Origin: Pleurotus djamor
Lineage: Eukaryota > Basidiomycota > Agaricomycetes > Agaricales > Pleurotaceae
Direction: 5' to 3'
Length of the DNA: 53,737 nt
Assembly (NCBI GenBank): GCA_029747585.1
Contig: JAPEVF010000297.1
Coordinates: 1 to 53,737 of the forward strand
Both the position numbers and the translations under genes were made by a program. Shown here one piece after another: positions 1-11,261 of this stretch (the first letter of the stretch is position 1; each line of letters begins with the position of its first letter). The notes below the pieces were generated by a model, which worked only from the letters and a program-made list of their open reading frames with translations, searched no databases and had not been told where the DNA came from.

Positions 1-448
1 CTACAACTACGACATCGGGTTGCCAGAAAACCGGCTGGAACGTCCACGAGACGAATGGTACGGTACCAACCGCGTGCCAAATACAAAAGCCAGGTAAGAC
101 AAACCCGTAAACGAAGCTTGAAAAAAACCTCACCAGCGGATTTACATCAAGGTTGATCTTCCGTCCACGAAGTCTGAAAGCTCAGGCACCCTAGTTCGTT
201 GGGAGCGCCCGGGATTTAGGATGTAAATGTGGATATTAAAAGTTGCCTTGTTAGTTAGGACAAAAACCTGATTTGGCACGAATGACGGCAGCTTCTCAGT
301 CCTCTCTCGGGCCTGAGAACTCACGAGTTTATTATCCTGGTTTGCTGTTTATGGGAAATTTAATGAAGGTGATATACTTGAGACGGATTGATATTGAAAT
401 GCATTCGGGGGTAATGAGGAGTGAAACAGAGGATGATGACAAGATTGA
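1..448. other. Intergenic; no gene recognised
   Basis: Only short overlapping reading frames without recognisable motifs occur here. It lies downstream of the minus-strand gene ending at 449, so part is probably that gene's 3' untranslated region. No repeat or RNA gene was seen. Confidence 0.5.
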
Positions 449-1306
449 TTATTCCGCTTTGAAAGTCTTGGGAATTCCTCCAGGCGTGCGATCCTGCCGA
501 GCGTAGTACTTCGATCCCGCCTTCAGCATATCCATGTCCACCGCGAATCCGTTAAAGTAGTACTTGGTCGCCAAGATGTAGATCGTCTGCTGGTCGTCCT
601 CGCCCAATGGTGTTTCGGGGTTGACTTGAACGTCACTCCAAGTCCTGATAATATGTCCAACGAGCATGCAAGAGACCAATAGAGCCATAAAGACATCGAC
701 CCAGAACAGCGCCAGAACAGCGAGTACGAAGGAGAGTATGTGGACACCAGCGAATTCAGACCAATGGGCGAAACGAAGGATCCCGGAACGAGGTGCGGTA
801 GTATAGCCAGTGTGAAAAGCAATGTGTTCGAGGTACTGAGGACTCAATGCGATGGTCCCGCCAACAAGAGCGCACCAAGGGAGGAAGAGAAGGGATTTGA
901 GGACCAGAGAAGCAGCATATTCCGTGGCGTTGCTAGGGCTATCGTAGGTGAAGATTTCGTCCATGACTGCAAGAGTAAAGGCAGAAGAGCCAGGTTGAAC
1001 ATTTCGTAGAGTTCCAGTTGTGCTCCTGTTGTATGCAGACGCGTCTTCATCCTCATTCCACTCGACTGAAGACGTTTTGTCCATCGTTTCGGCTTTTGGT
1101 TCAGCGGCATCGTTGGGGTGGACGACCTCGTTTATATCCAATTTCTTCTGATATTCTTCATCGACAGCAATACGCGATGATTCCGGGAAGTCAGAGGACC
1201 TGATACGAAGCATTCCCTCCAGTTGTGCGAATTTTTCGTCCGCTGGCGTGTTCAGATTGGAACCAAATGGTGAATCCAACGTCGAAGTAGTGTCCTTCCT
1301 CTCCAT
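449..1306 (-). CDS. Uncharacterised integral membrane protein (285 aa)
   Basis: An uninterrupted 285-residue frame from a clear ATG to a stop. The N-terminal 120 residues are polar and charged, probably disordered and cytosolic. Hydrophobic stretches follow at about 131-155 (containing LLFLPWCALVGGTIAL) and about 190-230 (containing LSFVLAVLALFWVDVFMALL), long enough for two helices, so three membrane passes are likely. The C-terminal 60 residues are soluble and end in a charged tail. I do not recognise the family and propose no function. It is divergent from the MICOS gene starting at 1574; the 267 bp between them must hold both promoters. The size, composition and absence of frame breaks make a real gene likely. 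Confidence 0.75.
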   Translation of the reverse strand: MERKDTTSTLDSPFGSNLNTPADEKFAQLEGMLRIRSSDFPESSRIAVDEEYQKKLDINEVVHPNDAAEPKAETMDKTSSVEWNEDEDASAYNRSTTGTLRNVQPGSSAFTLAVMDEIFTYDSPSNATEYAASLVLKSLLFLPWCALVGGTIALSPQYLEHIAFHTGYTTAPRSGILRFAHWSEFAGVHILSFVLAVLALFWVDVFMALLVSCMLVGHIIRTWSDVQVNPETPLGEDDQQTIYILATKYYFNGFAVDMDMLKAGSKYYARQDRTPGGIPKTFKAE

Positions 1307-1573
1307 GTCGAGATTGACCTGGAATAATGTATGGGGTGAGCTAAGAAATATTTAGAGAAGATTTACTGACGTCGAGACTTCGGACCATCGTTGAATATGT
1401 TACAAAGGATGGTAATGGTTGGTGTTCAAAACAAGTTCAAAACGTTCTGAGATGGCAATTTCCAAGTGGTTGGATGCTGGGCGCCTAAAGGCGCCTAATC
1501 TGCTTGGCAACGGCCTTCCGACCAAACTCACTCCTCCGCGCCGCGCCGAAGTTCAGCTCTCCTCCGTACTTCA

Positions 1574-2464
1574 ATGTTTCGCGCTGCATTACGACCGGTG
1601 AGTCGCTTGCAGCTTGCCAAACTCTGGTTCAATCTAAATATGTCGGATTAGCGGCGAATAGCCTTGGCTGCGGCAGGCGTAGCTGTCGTTGGGACAATCC
1701 CTCCTCAAGAACGAGAAAAGGTGTGCCCGTTTGAATTTCTGCAGGAAACATACCCTAATTTCTGAGCACGCTTCAGCTTCCGATATACCCTTTACCTACC
1801 CCAGAAGTACTGCTTGTGGAGGAATCATCCTTCTTGCAAACGCACATCGGTGTCGCTAGGAAGGCTGCCACACAGGCGTACCTAGATGGGTATGCACAGG
1901 TCCAAGGCGTTGTGTCGAAATGGATAGGAATTGAACACGCTGTAGAACGTGCGTATGAAAGGCCCTTGTGAATGAAGGCCCTGCTAACATAATGTTACAG
2001 ACCGTGTCAAATCTTTGGTCGCACCGAACGAACCTCTCACTCCCGCTTTACTTTATGTCGGAATATCCGCACTTACGGGTTCCATCCTCACCCGTAACCG
2101 CGGCCTTGTCACTCGCTTCTTTGTCCCACCTCTTTTCCTCGTTCTTTCGCTGAACCATTTCCTCCCTGCAACCTCACACAATATCTCTTCGTATCTCTCC
2201 GATCTTGAAGACACATACTTCCCTACGTTGGCTGAGAAGCATGCCATTGCGAACGCCCACTCGAGAATGACCTGGGAACGGATCAAAGACTCGACCGAGA
2301 ATGGCAGGAGTAGTGTGAGGAAGAATGCTGAAGGGGCCGTGGAGTGGGTACAAGGACAGACAGGCCTAAAAATCCGGGAGACATTGGGCTGGGGAGAGAA
2401 GGTTGTTGAAAACAAGGTTGCCGAGGCGAAAGCTGAGGAGGTCATAGAGAACAAACCAGAATAG
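1574..2464 (+). CDS. MICOS complex subunit, MIC26/MIC27 (apolipoprotein O-like) family
   Basis: Four exons, 1574-1597, 1652-1720, 1777-1948 and 2001-2464, joined by introns of 52-56 bp with good GT-AG sites, give 242 residues. The short N-terminus (MFRAALRPRRIALAAAGVAVV) is basic and alanine-rich, as expected for import into mitochondria. The C-terminal exon has the family's paired hydrophobic segments (around LTPALLYVGISALTGSIL and FFVPPLFLVLSLNHFLP) after SLVAPNEP, then an amphipathic charged tail. Family knowledge: MIC26/MIC27 proteins sit in the inner mitochondrial membrane and help form crista junctions through the MIC10 subcomplex. Which paralog this is cannot be decided from sequence alone. 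The start gives the only ATG-led exon in frame with the later exons. Confidence 0.88.
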
Positions 2465-2644
2465 AGCCCCATACTCGCTTGTTTTCATCTTTTTATTGTT
2501 TTCCATAGAAGACAACACACTGGTGACGATCACGGTGATAATATTCAGCAACGAGCGAGGCGTCAGCTGGGCGCCTAACTTCTTCCTCCGGCCAAGGAAG
2601 ATCTTGCTTACGGATATATAAACATTGGCCGAGTTATCAGACAA

Positions 2645-2716
2645 GGCCGCCTGGCGAAATGGCATCGCGTCTGACTACGAATCAGGAGATTGCAGGTTCG
2701 ACCCCTGCGGTGGTCA
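2645..2716 (+). tRNA. tRNA-Arg (anticodon ACG)
   Basis: A complete intronless cloverleaf. The acceptor stem GGCCGCC (2645-2651) pairs with GGTGGTC (2709-2715) with two G-U pairs. The D stem is GCG/CGC, the anticodon stem TCTGA/TCAGG encloses loop CTACGAA with anticodon ACG at 2677-2679, and the T arm is GCAGG-TTCGACC-CCTGC. Position 73 is A. A T5 run just downstream (near 2721) is a plausible RNA polymerase III terminator. A34 would be read as inosine. Confidence 0.95.
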
Positions 2717-3115
2717 TCTAGTCTTTTTGGTTTTGTCCTTGTTTCACCCGATCCAGTCCGGGTCAAATAGAGAGCCCCAGCAGCAGACCGGTCTGTCAAT
2801 TCATTCAAATTGTATGACATACCCGATGAGTCATTTTATAGCTCATAAGTTTCATGAGCCCGGACACTGGCAGACAGGTCTGAGTTGTCTTTTCGGAAGG
2901 AAAATCAGCCCTTTCGGGCTGCTTCATGCTTTTGTCACGCTGGCTTAAGGCGAAAAGATCCTGCTACGTTCCCAGGTGTAGAACTGGAAGAAGGTCCCGA
3001 CTGAGGTGAATACCCCTGTCGAGTTTCATGAGTTAAATAGGAGTCGGGAGAAACCACGTGTTGGCGTCCGAACCCCGTTGCTCTCAGCTCTCGCCGTACG
3101 ACACATCCGCTTTGA
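2717..3115. other. Intergenic between tRNA-Arg and EMC1
   Basis: About 400 bp with no reading frame that resembles a gene; it should contain the EMC1 promoter. An AGCCCTTTCGGGCT hairpin-like palindrome occurs near 2908-2921. Nothing else stands out. Confidence 0.5.
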
Positions 3116-6100
3116 ATGCGACCACCCACCTTCCTCATCGTCGCACTCTTCTCCTCCATATCATGGGCCCTACACGAATCTGATGTCGGGGTGCTGGACT
3201 GGCACAAGAAACTCATTGGCGTCCCACTCACAGAATCTCCGTCTACNGCACCCATATTTCACAGAGTCGGTTCGACATCGACAAGAAGTATNGTCCTTTC
3301 AGCGACGGCTAGCAATGTGCTGGGTGCNTTGGAGCCTTCAAATGGAACAGTGGGTAAGGTGGCTAGGTTTTGACGGCTCAGTGGAACGCGAATTGACCTT
3401 CGTGCAGCTTGGAGATACGTGTTTGATTCGGACGACACGGTGGCGAGCTTTTATGCTCATGAAAATGGTTCGGGATCTTGCTNTCTTNGCAGCTGCACTG
3501 CTTACGACCTAGNTCTAGTCGTGACAAGTTTATCTGGGACCGGAGGCGCAACTTTTCGCGCTTTCGANGCTTTNAACGGAAGTCTCATCNTAGAACGACG
3601 GTTNCACGAACCATCGCATGGTCAGATACTGGAGCCGAGGCACCTAGGCACATTCGTNNCNTTNTCGAANGATTCACAAAGCTACTATATCTTGCATAAC
3701 GGGGCTTCTGTGCGGAGGTTAGACTCGGAGGGGAAGACAGCATGGACATGGACGTCGCNCAAGCCTGCGTAAGCCGCATATCANATNCCTTATACGGCTC
3801 AAAAGGAACTTTCAAATAGCCCGCTACTGGTATTTTCCAAGATTGTCGCGACTGCGACTGAGATATACGTCGTAGGANTCTCCAAGCGGCCCAACTNTTA
3901 CAAGCTCCATGTTGTCATTCTCTCAGCGGAGACTGGTGCCCTGATCAAGTCCTCGGACATCAGTTCTNATATATCNGATGGTCTACATGATNTCATCGTN
4001 ATCCAAGACGCNAGNGAGGCCGAGTCGACTCCTTCGCCACGCCTTGTCTGGCTTGATCAAGGCTCCCTGAATTCAATGGCTCTTACTCCNAGTCTCAAAT
4101 CGAATATCATTCCCATCAAAGGGTCTGCGTTCAAGCGCATTTACGACGTAGGCCTCAGTCAGCATGGGAGATTTATTGGGGTCAAGGATGATGGTTCNAG
4201 TCGACTCTTNAAACTNGTGTCTGATGAAAGCGCGCTGAAGTCTATATGGGAGTTCTCGCCNACGGTTAGCCCCCCTTTTGGAGCGTGAAGTTCCATGTAC
4301 TGACCTAGGAGTAGGATGGTGGACATACAGAGGCTCGNTTTGCTGGGGGATTGGATAAGAACGGGAACCCTTACGTNGCACGGGCACGGTGGTCCCATAC
4401 TTTGAAGGTTCGGAACTTTNACTGGAANCCGCCTCAATGTACTTGTGCTAATACGATGTCTATCAGCAAGTCGCTGTCGACGTCTATACAGGTCATCTCG
4501 GANAGGGTCTTATGACTGCATTCACNGTCCCCTTCGACACTCAAACANANGGNGTTCTTTCTCATGTTCGTGTCATCTTCNTTCCTTACCTTGAAGGNGC
4601 TAACNTTCTCTGTCTACAGGTTGCCTTGGACTGTGTNAACCCCAAGGACATGACTGTAGTATCCCGTTTAGTCATCACNACATCTACTGGGGCCGTTCAA
4701 CTATGGCAACAAGGAGACTTGCAATGGACTCGTGAGGAGTCGCTCGCGAATATCGCCGTAGCCGACCTTGTTGAGCTTCCTGAGAAAGTCGACCCCTCTC
4801 ATGTACCCAGAGACAGTGAAACCTTTGCTCAACGCATCCAGCGGCAGATCATTGAGGCTCAGGTCAGTCGACTACCTTACGTTATTCACGCGTGTCGTAA
4901 TCCGCTTGCCTTCTGCAGGACTTCCCCCAATATGCGATCAAGTTTATCAAGCGGTTCGTTACTGGGTCTTATGCTTCCGCCTCCTCCGCTGCCCTCGCTA
5001 CCGACGAGCATGGAAAGCTATCGCGAGATACATTTGGTTTCAGACAAGTCATCGTTGTCGCTACACCCTATAGCAAGGTGTTTGGAATCGATTCAAGCAA
5101 CGGGGAGATCTTGTGGAGCAGGATATTCGGTCTTGGATGGGCAGCTGAGGTTGGCGCAAGTATTTTGCCGGTCAAGCTCTACGTGACGCAAACTGTCAAT
5201 GATGGAGAGACTCCCCAAGTGGTTTTGGTGGCGCAGAGACGGGCTCAAAACGTATGTGCTTTGTTANTTTTTTCTCGTTCCCCCATCCCCCCATGTTTAC
5301 CAATCCTTCCCAGTCTTTGATTGATACGGTGGTCTACCATATTGACGCAACTACTGGCGTGAATATGGCCGTAGGTCTTGAAGATACTGATGTCCTCAAC
5401 GGCATAGACATCATATCAGGCCCCCTCGTCGAATCCTTCGTCCTTCCAGGACCATCCAAAGTGATTGTCTTGCTGGATGAGTTCATGCAAGTCTACCTTT
5501 ACCCCGACACTCCAGCTACCTCAGCGATGTTCGCTAAAGCTGCCAAATCTCTCCATTTCCCACTTCGAGTCACCATAGACGCCCAACGTAGGGTAGCTGG
5601 TTATCAAGCAAGTCTCAACTCGGATTTGAGCGATCGCTTCGTTGCACATTCAACATGGACGCTTTCCCTTCCTGCAGGCGAAGATGTTAAATCCATCATA
5701 CCTCCTACAAGGGGTCCTATCGCGTCCATTGGCAAGGTCCTAGGCAATCGCACGACGTTGTACAAGTACCTCAACCCGAGGCTGTTCGTTCTGCTTACTG
5801 CCTCCAAGCCATCGTTGCAACCAAGTTGTGGGATATACTTAGTTGATGCTGCGAAAGGAACCATCCTCCATCATACGAGCATACCGGCTGCTTCGGCTGG
5901 ATGTGATGTCCATGTTTCATTGACGGAGAATTGGCTTTCGTATCATTATTACGATGGCGACTTTAGTGGGGTTGGACAGGCGAAGGGTTACCGCTTCGTA
6001 TCGGTTGAATTTTATGAAGGCAAGGTCGTGGATGATAAGACAAAAAGGTCAGTAATCCTTGATCTCCTGCGTTCTCCGTACTTGTAACTCAGGATCATTT

Positions 6101-6750
6101 TAAGCTCGGAGATTTCAGCATTCTCATCTGAGCTGATGGATTTGACTGCCTATGAACAGGCTTACGTCTTCCCGCATGGCATCACGGCGCTCGCGACGAC
6201 TTCGACCAAGTTCGGAATCACATCGAAGGATCTAATAGGTACGTCCGTGCGGCGAGTGTGCCGAGCCAACCCTAGCTAATGAGCCTTCACAGTGGCTACT
6301 AAGAACCACAAAATAATTTCAGTGCCTCGCCGACTGCTCAACCCGCGTCGTCCGAGCCGCAAAGTCACGACTGAGGAACAAGAGGAATTCTTGATTCCTT
6401 ATGACCCTATGCTTCCAGACGACTCGCACAGTACACTATCTCATAACTATGAGGTACGTCACACATTCACTTCCTGCTTGTCCAAACAGAAGTGTTGACC
6501 ATTCTTGTAGGTGGCCAATGTGCGCAAAATCGTCACAGCTCCAGCTCTGCTAGAGTCGACATCTCTGGTGTTTGCATATGGTTTGGACTTATTCTTAACA
6601 AGGGTCACGCCCTCCAATACGTTCGACGTGTTGAATGAAAGCTTCAACAAAGGACAGCTCGTCGTCACAGTTCTCGGACTGGCGATCGCTATCATTGTAA
6701 CGGGCCCAATGGTCCGCCGAAAACGACTACGCGAGCGCTGGTATCAATAG
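3116..6750 (+). CDS. EMC1: ER membrane protein complex subunit 1
   Basis: A multi-exon gene for the large subunit of the ER membrane protein complex, which inserts and helps fold multi-pass and tail-anchored proteins. It starts with a signal peptide (MRPPTFLIVALFSSISWALH), followed by DVGVLDWHKKLIGVP, the typical start of the luminal beta-propeller. The first exon ends at 3353 and the second starts at 3408, giving TVAWRYVF. The C-terminal part matches the EMC1 family domain: KIISVPRRLLNPRRPS, EEFLIPYDPMLPDD, then a propeller-closing segment with TAPALLESTSLVFAYGLDLF. A single transmembrane helix (GQLVVTVLGLAIAIIVTGPMV) and a basic cytosolic tail ending RERWYQ follow. At least eight introns are needed. 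The N-terminal third carries many single N bases (3247 to about 4610, plus one at 5266), but the readable frame is intact around them, so they look like low-quality consensus rather than mutations. Internal exon borders are not fully resolved. Confidence 0.93.
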
Positions 6751-6963
6751 AGGCTTTGTGTTATAGATCTATTTAATTTTATTGCTACCCGCTCAACTTA
6801 TCAGCAAATTCCCTGACGTTGAAACAAGACAAGTTGGAAATTCGCTTCAGCTCGGACGATCTTACAAGGCATGCACAGAAACATGGGAACACCTCTTCGG
6901 TGGTGAGTGGTTCTGAAAGTTATATAACAATAATTATGCTACCGATACATGATGATTGACGAT

Positions 6964-8405
6964 TTAACCCTTGAGGTTATGACAAATCTTCTCGTCTCCC
7001 TTCAAGTGAGAGAACTCGGCTTGCGCTCTAACTCTCTTCTCAACATCGGCGCTCCACTAGAAGGGAGTGTGTCAGTAATGAGATGTCTTCATATGGGGAA
7101 TAGAAGGCTTACCGATGCGACCTCTTCGGCTCTGCCCCAATCAATGAGGGTGGGGTCGGTTCCAGCAGCATCCCAAAGGATGTTGCCAGGCTGAATGTCG
7201 GTGTGAAGGACTTGGAATTTGTCACTGAAGAGATGATAGTGCACGTCAACAATCTGGCCTGTTCGAGCTCAAAGTTCACTTACACATAAACCTTGGCTTC
7301 ACGAATGATCAAAGGGATCAAGGTCTTCTTCACCTCCGCCTCACATCCAGCGACGTCTCCCTTCATCATGTGGTCCTCAGCGAGTTTCCTCCAGTAGTTC
7401 GTCCCGGTGATATCCTTCTTGCCAGTAACACCATGGAACACGATGAATTGCCTTCCTTCAAATTTGCCTTCGGCGAGGAGCTGGTCCGTCTTCTTCAGCC
7501 ACTTAATCTCTGAAGCAAACGTTTCGGTTGTGCCTAAAATACGCAAGAGTAAGTCACAAATTCTGTTTCGAAAGTTTGAACAGAAGATTTACTTTTACCA
7601 GTCTTCGCATAGGCGGTGACGTCCTTGCCAGTGCTTGGGTCAGGCCATCCGGCGCCGGAAACCTTGTAAGTTATCGCGGAATTGCCTTGTTGGCCGACCT
7701 TGGTGATGGATCTCGTGACCCCACCAAGTGTTAGACTTGCATCGTCTAATGCATTCGGTCAATACTTAGGACCTTAGAGCGCGCTAGCAAGGAGCTTACC
7801 GCAGCCAGTCTCAAAAGCGCGTTTGCCCTTTCCACCCTTGGTCCTAAGCGGACAGGAACCACCAGTGGGCTTCTTTTCTGGCGTTTTCCCGGGCTTCTTC
7901 GCTGGCGTCTTCCCGGGCTTCTTCGCCGGAGTCTTCGCTGGTTTCTTGCCGGGTTTCTTAGGTGGAGGCTTTCGAGCAGGTCCCTTCTTCGGCGCCGATT
8001 TCTTGGGGGCTGGCTTCTTCGCTGGCTTCTTGGCCACCGATTTGGGTTTGGACTTCTTCGGTGCCGCCTTCTTTGGTGCCTTCTTCACAGCTGGACGCTT
8101 CGCGGTAGTCTTCTTCCGAGGAGCTGCCTTCTTAGGAGGGGCGCGCTTCTCGTGTTCGACCACATCGTACTGCAAAGTATCTTAGATGCCATCTTGGGAC
8201 TGAAAAGCAATTTGCTTACCGATTCAGGGAAGCTACGAGCGATAGCCATGGCACGCAGGTGTAAGGCTACATCGTAGTCATCGTAGCCACGTGCCTCGAT
8301 GTCGAAACTCTCTTCTTCAGAATTGTCAACTCTTCTGGGCGCAGCGTAGACAGCCAATACACAAGCCAACACAACGGAGAATCCGAGGACTCGTCGCAAG
8401 TTCAT
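6964..8405 (-). CDS. Secreted lysine/proline-rich protein with a C-terminal kinase-like domain
   Basis: Six exons fit in frame: 8220-8405, 7800-8169, 7599-7745, 7284-7533, 7113-7224 and 6964-7056, giving 385 residues. Residues 1-22 form a signal peptide (MNLRRVLGFSVVLACVLAVYAA). An acidic stretch follows, then EHEKR, a likely Kex2-type cleavage site. About 95 residues are then almost only K, A, P and T, including tandem PAKKPGKT octapeptides. The C-terminal 200 residues contain YKVSGAGWPDPSTGKDVTAY, GRQFIVFHGVTGKKDI, and then LHTDIQPGNILWD and LIDWGRAEEV. The last two resemble the catalytic HxDxxxxN and metal-binding D(W/F)G motifs of protein-kinase/aminoglycoside-phosphotransferase folds. 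I infer a secreted kinase-fold protein; the glycine loop and VAIK lysine are not obvious, so activity is uncertain. The repeat is encoded by GC-rich near-identical 24-bp units, probably unstable in length. Confidence 0.72.
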
Positions 8406-9326
8406 GGTGTATGTCGTGAAAGGGTGTGTGATTAAAGGAGAGGAGGGTGAGGGGTGAAGAGGGTGGACCGGCCACTCGCTTCTAGAGAGATAGTAGAGAT
8501 GAGGATCAACCTGAGGAAATCAAAGCGACTGAGTTCATCCTTTTATAATCGAATGGTATGATCCTCGTCCTTCATCTTGGTCGCAGGGCAGTGAAAAGAC
8601 ATCGTTTCAGGCAAGACTGGTCGCTACGAAAACTGGCTCAAGATGGAGTAGTTGCACATGGCGCGTTGGCCTGGCTTGGACAGCATGGAATATCTCAATC
8701 GCAGCATTCGACTTTGCACGTGGAAATGGTTGACCAAAAATTGCAACCGGAGCTAGCGCGTCGTCTTGGTTCGGGAGATCAAACCGACGCCTATGGGGAA
8801 GATCAAGTTTCATCGCATGACTATAGCACCAGCACCACCTGTCAAAGCCTTCCACAGCTGAATAGTGGTCAGCGGGTGATTTCCTGTGAGCCGGCGCTAA
8901 GACACAGCATCGTCGTTTCATCCGTCGTACGCTCCCTTTGACACCTGTGTTCGCATGAAATTCCTAAAACACTTTGTCTCCAGCCAAGCCGCACAGTTGA
9001 GGGGTACGTTCAGTGAACGTGAACACCGAGATCGATCCGATGTGTGAGTATCGCCGTCCAGGCATGTAAGGCTAGGTTTAGGCAAAACCAAGGCAAAACT
9101 CATTACGTGAGAAGCCCACAGGGATGTAATTGTATACTATTTACTCGAGAATATACGAATGTTGCTCGGTACGCTGGATGAACCCAATGCAACAAATTCA
9201 GCCAGCAAATCAGTGGCACAGGGTTCGGCACCAGACAAGAAGCGCTCGCCGCCAATCTCGATTCTCTGTATCAAGTATTTCATAGCGTCCCCGTCAATAC
9301 CTAGGAAGTATTACTGTTGCCTACAG
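8406..9326. other. Intergenic, 0.9 kb
   Basis: This lies upstream of the secreted protein gene and downstream of the HET gene. Open frames exist on both strands (plus 8558-8941, minus 8607-8921), but they overlap each other, have no recognisable motif and are not supported by splice structure. I treat them as chance. The region should hold the promoter of the gene starting at 8405. Confidence 0.45.
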
Positions 9327-11261
9327 CTATGAAAATGGTCCAATTCTCACCGTGACTCCTGGAAAAAGGTAAAGTCCATCATGCCACCAAGCGTTGCTAC
9401 CAGGACACACAAGGTGCGTTACACGATGATACCTCCCATCACCATGTCGCTTCAACACTAAGAAAATCTCCGAGTAGTCGTCGACTTGCGTTTGTCCAAA
9501 TCTTACCGCGAGAGCGTCGGCGTCGTAATCTGGGTAATCCACTTTTTCTGGGCGGCCGTCTCTTGAGATAGGATGCCACGATTGTCCATCTCCGCTCTCA
9601 AGACGGACATCCCGATTGATATACCAAGGAACTACGGCACCTGCTGAAGCGTCCAGAGATTCGGCAGACTTGAGTGAGCAAACCTCTTCACTGAAAGTAA
9701 GATACCCCATCTCATCGAACTCGCTTTCCCCGAAGTAGGCATAGGTTGTGAGGAAGTCCTTCCGGTCCATAAGGCTGACAACGTCCTTCAGAGAACCATC
9801 GGACATCCGCATGTACGCCTTCCCGCTGGTGCTTGTCTCAGGGAATTGGGGAAAGGCGGAATGCTCTTTGGAGGGAGGGAGAAACCAAAGACCACTCAGC
9901 CATGCTGGCTTTCCACCTGGTTTCGCGAGTATCTCTTTGGCAAGAGCGAGGGTTGCACCCACACGATCATCCGGGCGCAACTTTCTGGGGTCCAGGGAGA
10001 CACCAAATAGATCCATGATACTGTAAATCGCATCGGCAGACCTAGAGCAAGTTCGCATGTAGGAGCACTGCCAAATACCCAGACCTTCGTAGGTCTTCTT
10101 GTGAGCTTCGAGAAACGCGGAGACTTGGATGTCATGAAACCCAAAAGGGTTTCGCTGGCGAGCTTGGAACTGTTCAAGAACGTCAAAAAGGCCTGCTGTG
10201 ACAACAAGACTCGTGGGTTCATCATGCTCCCTGAACCCGTTGGCCTGCTTTATATCTTCATAGTCTTCACTCGACATATTTTCCTTGGAAAATAGGAAGC
10301 AACTCCCTGCACCCGCTATAGCCTCTTGAAATGTCCACGCGCGATCCATATACGTCGTTCCGTCGTCTACGGTGGCTAACCTCCCCAAGCCTCCGGGGAG
10401 GACAATGACATCTGAGGTTGCATAGATGTGATTCATGCCTTGTATTTGGAATGCCTTATCTTCGTCTGAAGTCTGCATGATGCAGATCTGATCCAACCAA
10501 AGGAAGGTAGGAGTGTTGTGGCTCGCGCACCAGCGGATGTCGTCCAGAACGCTAAGGCTAATTGGGTCTCCATCGTTCACCCCTTCCACAGTGAATGTGC
10601 CTCTGGAAGTTGCGCGTCGAGACGCCGTCGACGTGGTTTCCGGGTTAGAGTCGGCCGAGAGCCCGCGCCAGACGAAAGAGACAGCATGGCAGTGAGACTT
10701 CTCAAATTTGACGGGACCGGATTCAAAGAGTGCTTTCAGTTCGCGGTGCATGATCTCGGTATACATAGGAAGTGTTTCGAACTCGTAGACTTCAAAGCGA
10801 TTTCGATAGGTAAGACTAGTGAGAGAGATAAGACGTATGCGACGAGGGGTTGCATAAGGCGTCATATCCAAGCGTTTCCCTGTAAGGTCATCGAACGAGC
10901 ATGAAAATATGAGCTTTGGCTTGTACTACGCAGATGGAACACGTAAACAAGGTGATGATACGAAGCAGATAGCACTTACTAGCTCGTTGGGGTCAACCCC
11001 CAGTTCATCCTCTGAGTCATGCCATTGCCATAAGTCGGCTGGCAGCGGGACTGGGTTCTATAGCGCAATATTAGACCGCTCTGTTTTTGAGCAGGCTGAA
11101 GTACCTACTGTAAGATCCGTTTGATTTGGGCAAATGGGATTTCCAGGATTGATCACGATTTCGGTAGCTTCTGTGAGAGCTTTGGCCTCGGGTGGGTGCA
11201 AAATCGGGGTAGAGGCTAAGGCGGGCTCGGGGCGAAAACATCGAGAAACCACTGCTCCCAT
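9327..11261 (-). CDS. HET-domain (heterokaryon incompatibility-type) protein
   Basis: Three exons, 11109-11261, 10980-11057 and 9327-10919, join in frame to 607 residues. The HET domain follows residue 150. CHAVSFVWRG, then LDDIRWCASHNTPTFLWLDQIC, the spacer, then HIYATSDVIVLPGGLG and YMDRAWTFQEAIAG match the family's conserved blocks (Y/F-V-W, W-x-D-x-I-C, and the R-x-W-x-x-Q/E motif). Family knowledge: HET domains are TIR-like and trigger regulated cell death in non-self recognition or defence. The tail after about residue 330 is not recognised. I chose the start at 11261, the tenth codon of the longer frame, because it gives MGAVVSRC, an N-myristoylation motif with an adjacent palmitoylatable cysteine. 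The upstream ATG at 11288 remains possible. Confidence 0.85.

Noticed and set aside
2053..2472. A 139-codon minus-strand gene
   Set aside because: It is the antisense of the last exon of the MICOS gene and has no features of its own.
8558..8941. A 127-codon plus-strand gene
   Set aside because: An equally long frame lies on the opposite strand, there is no motif, and the composition looks random.
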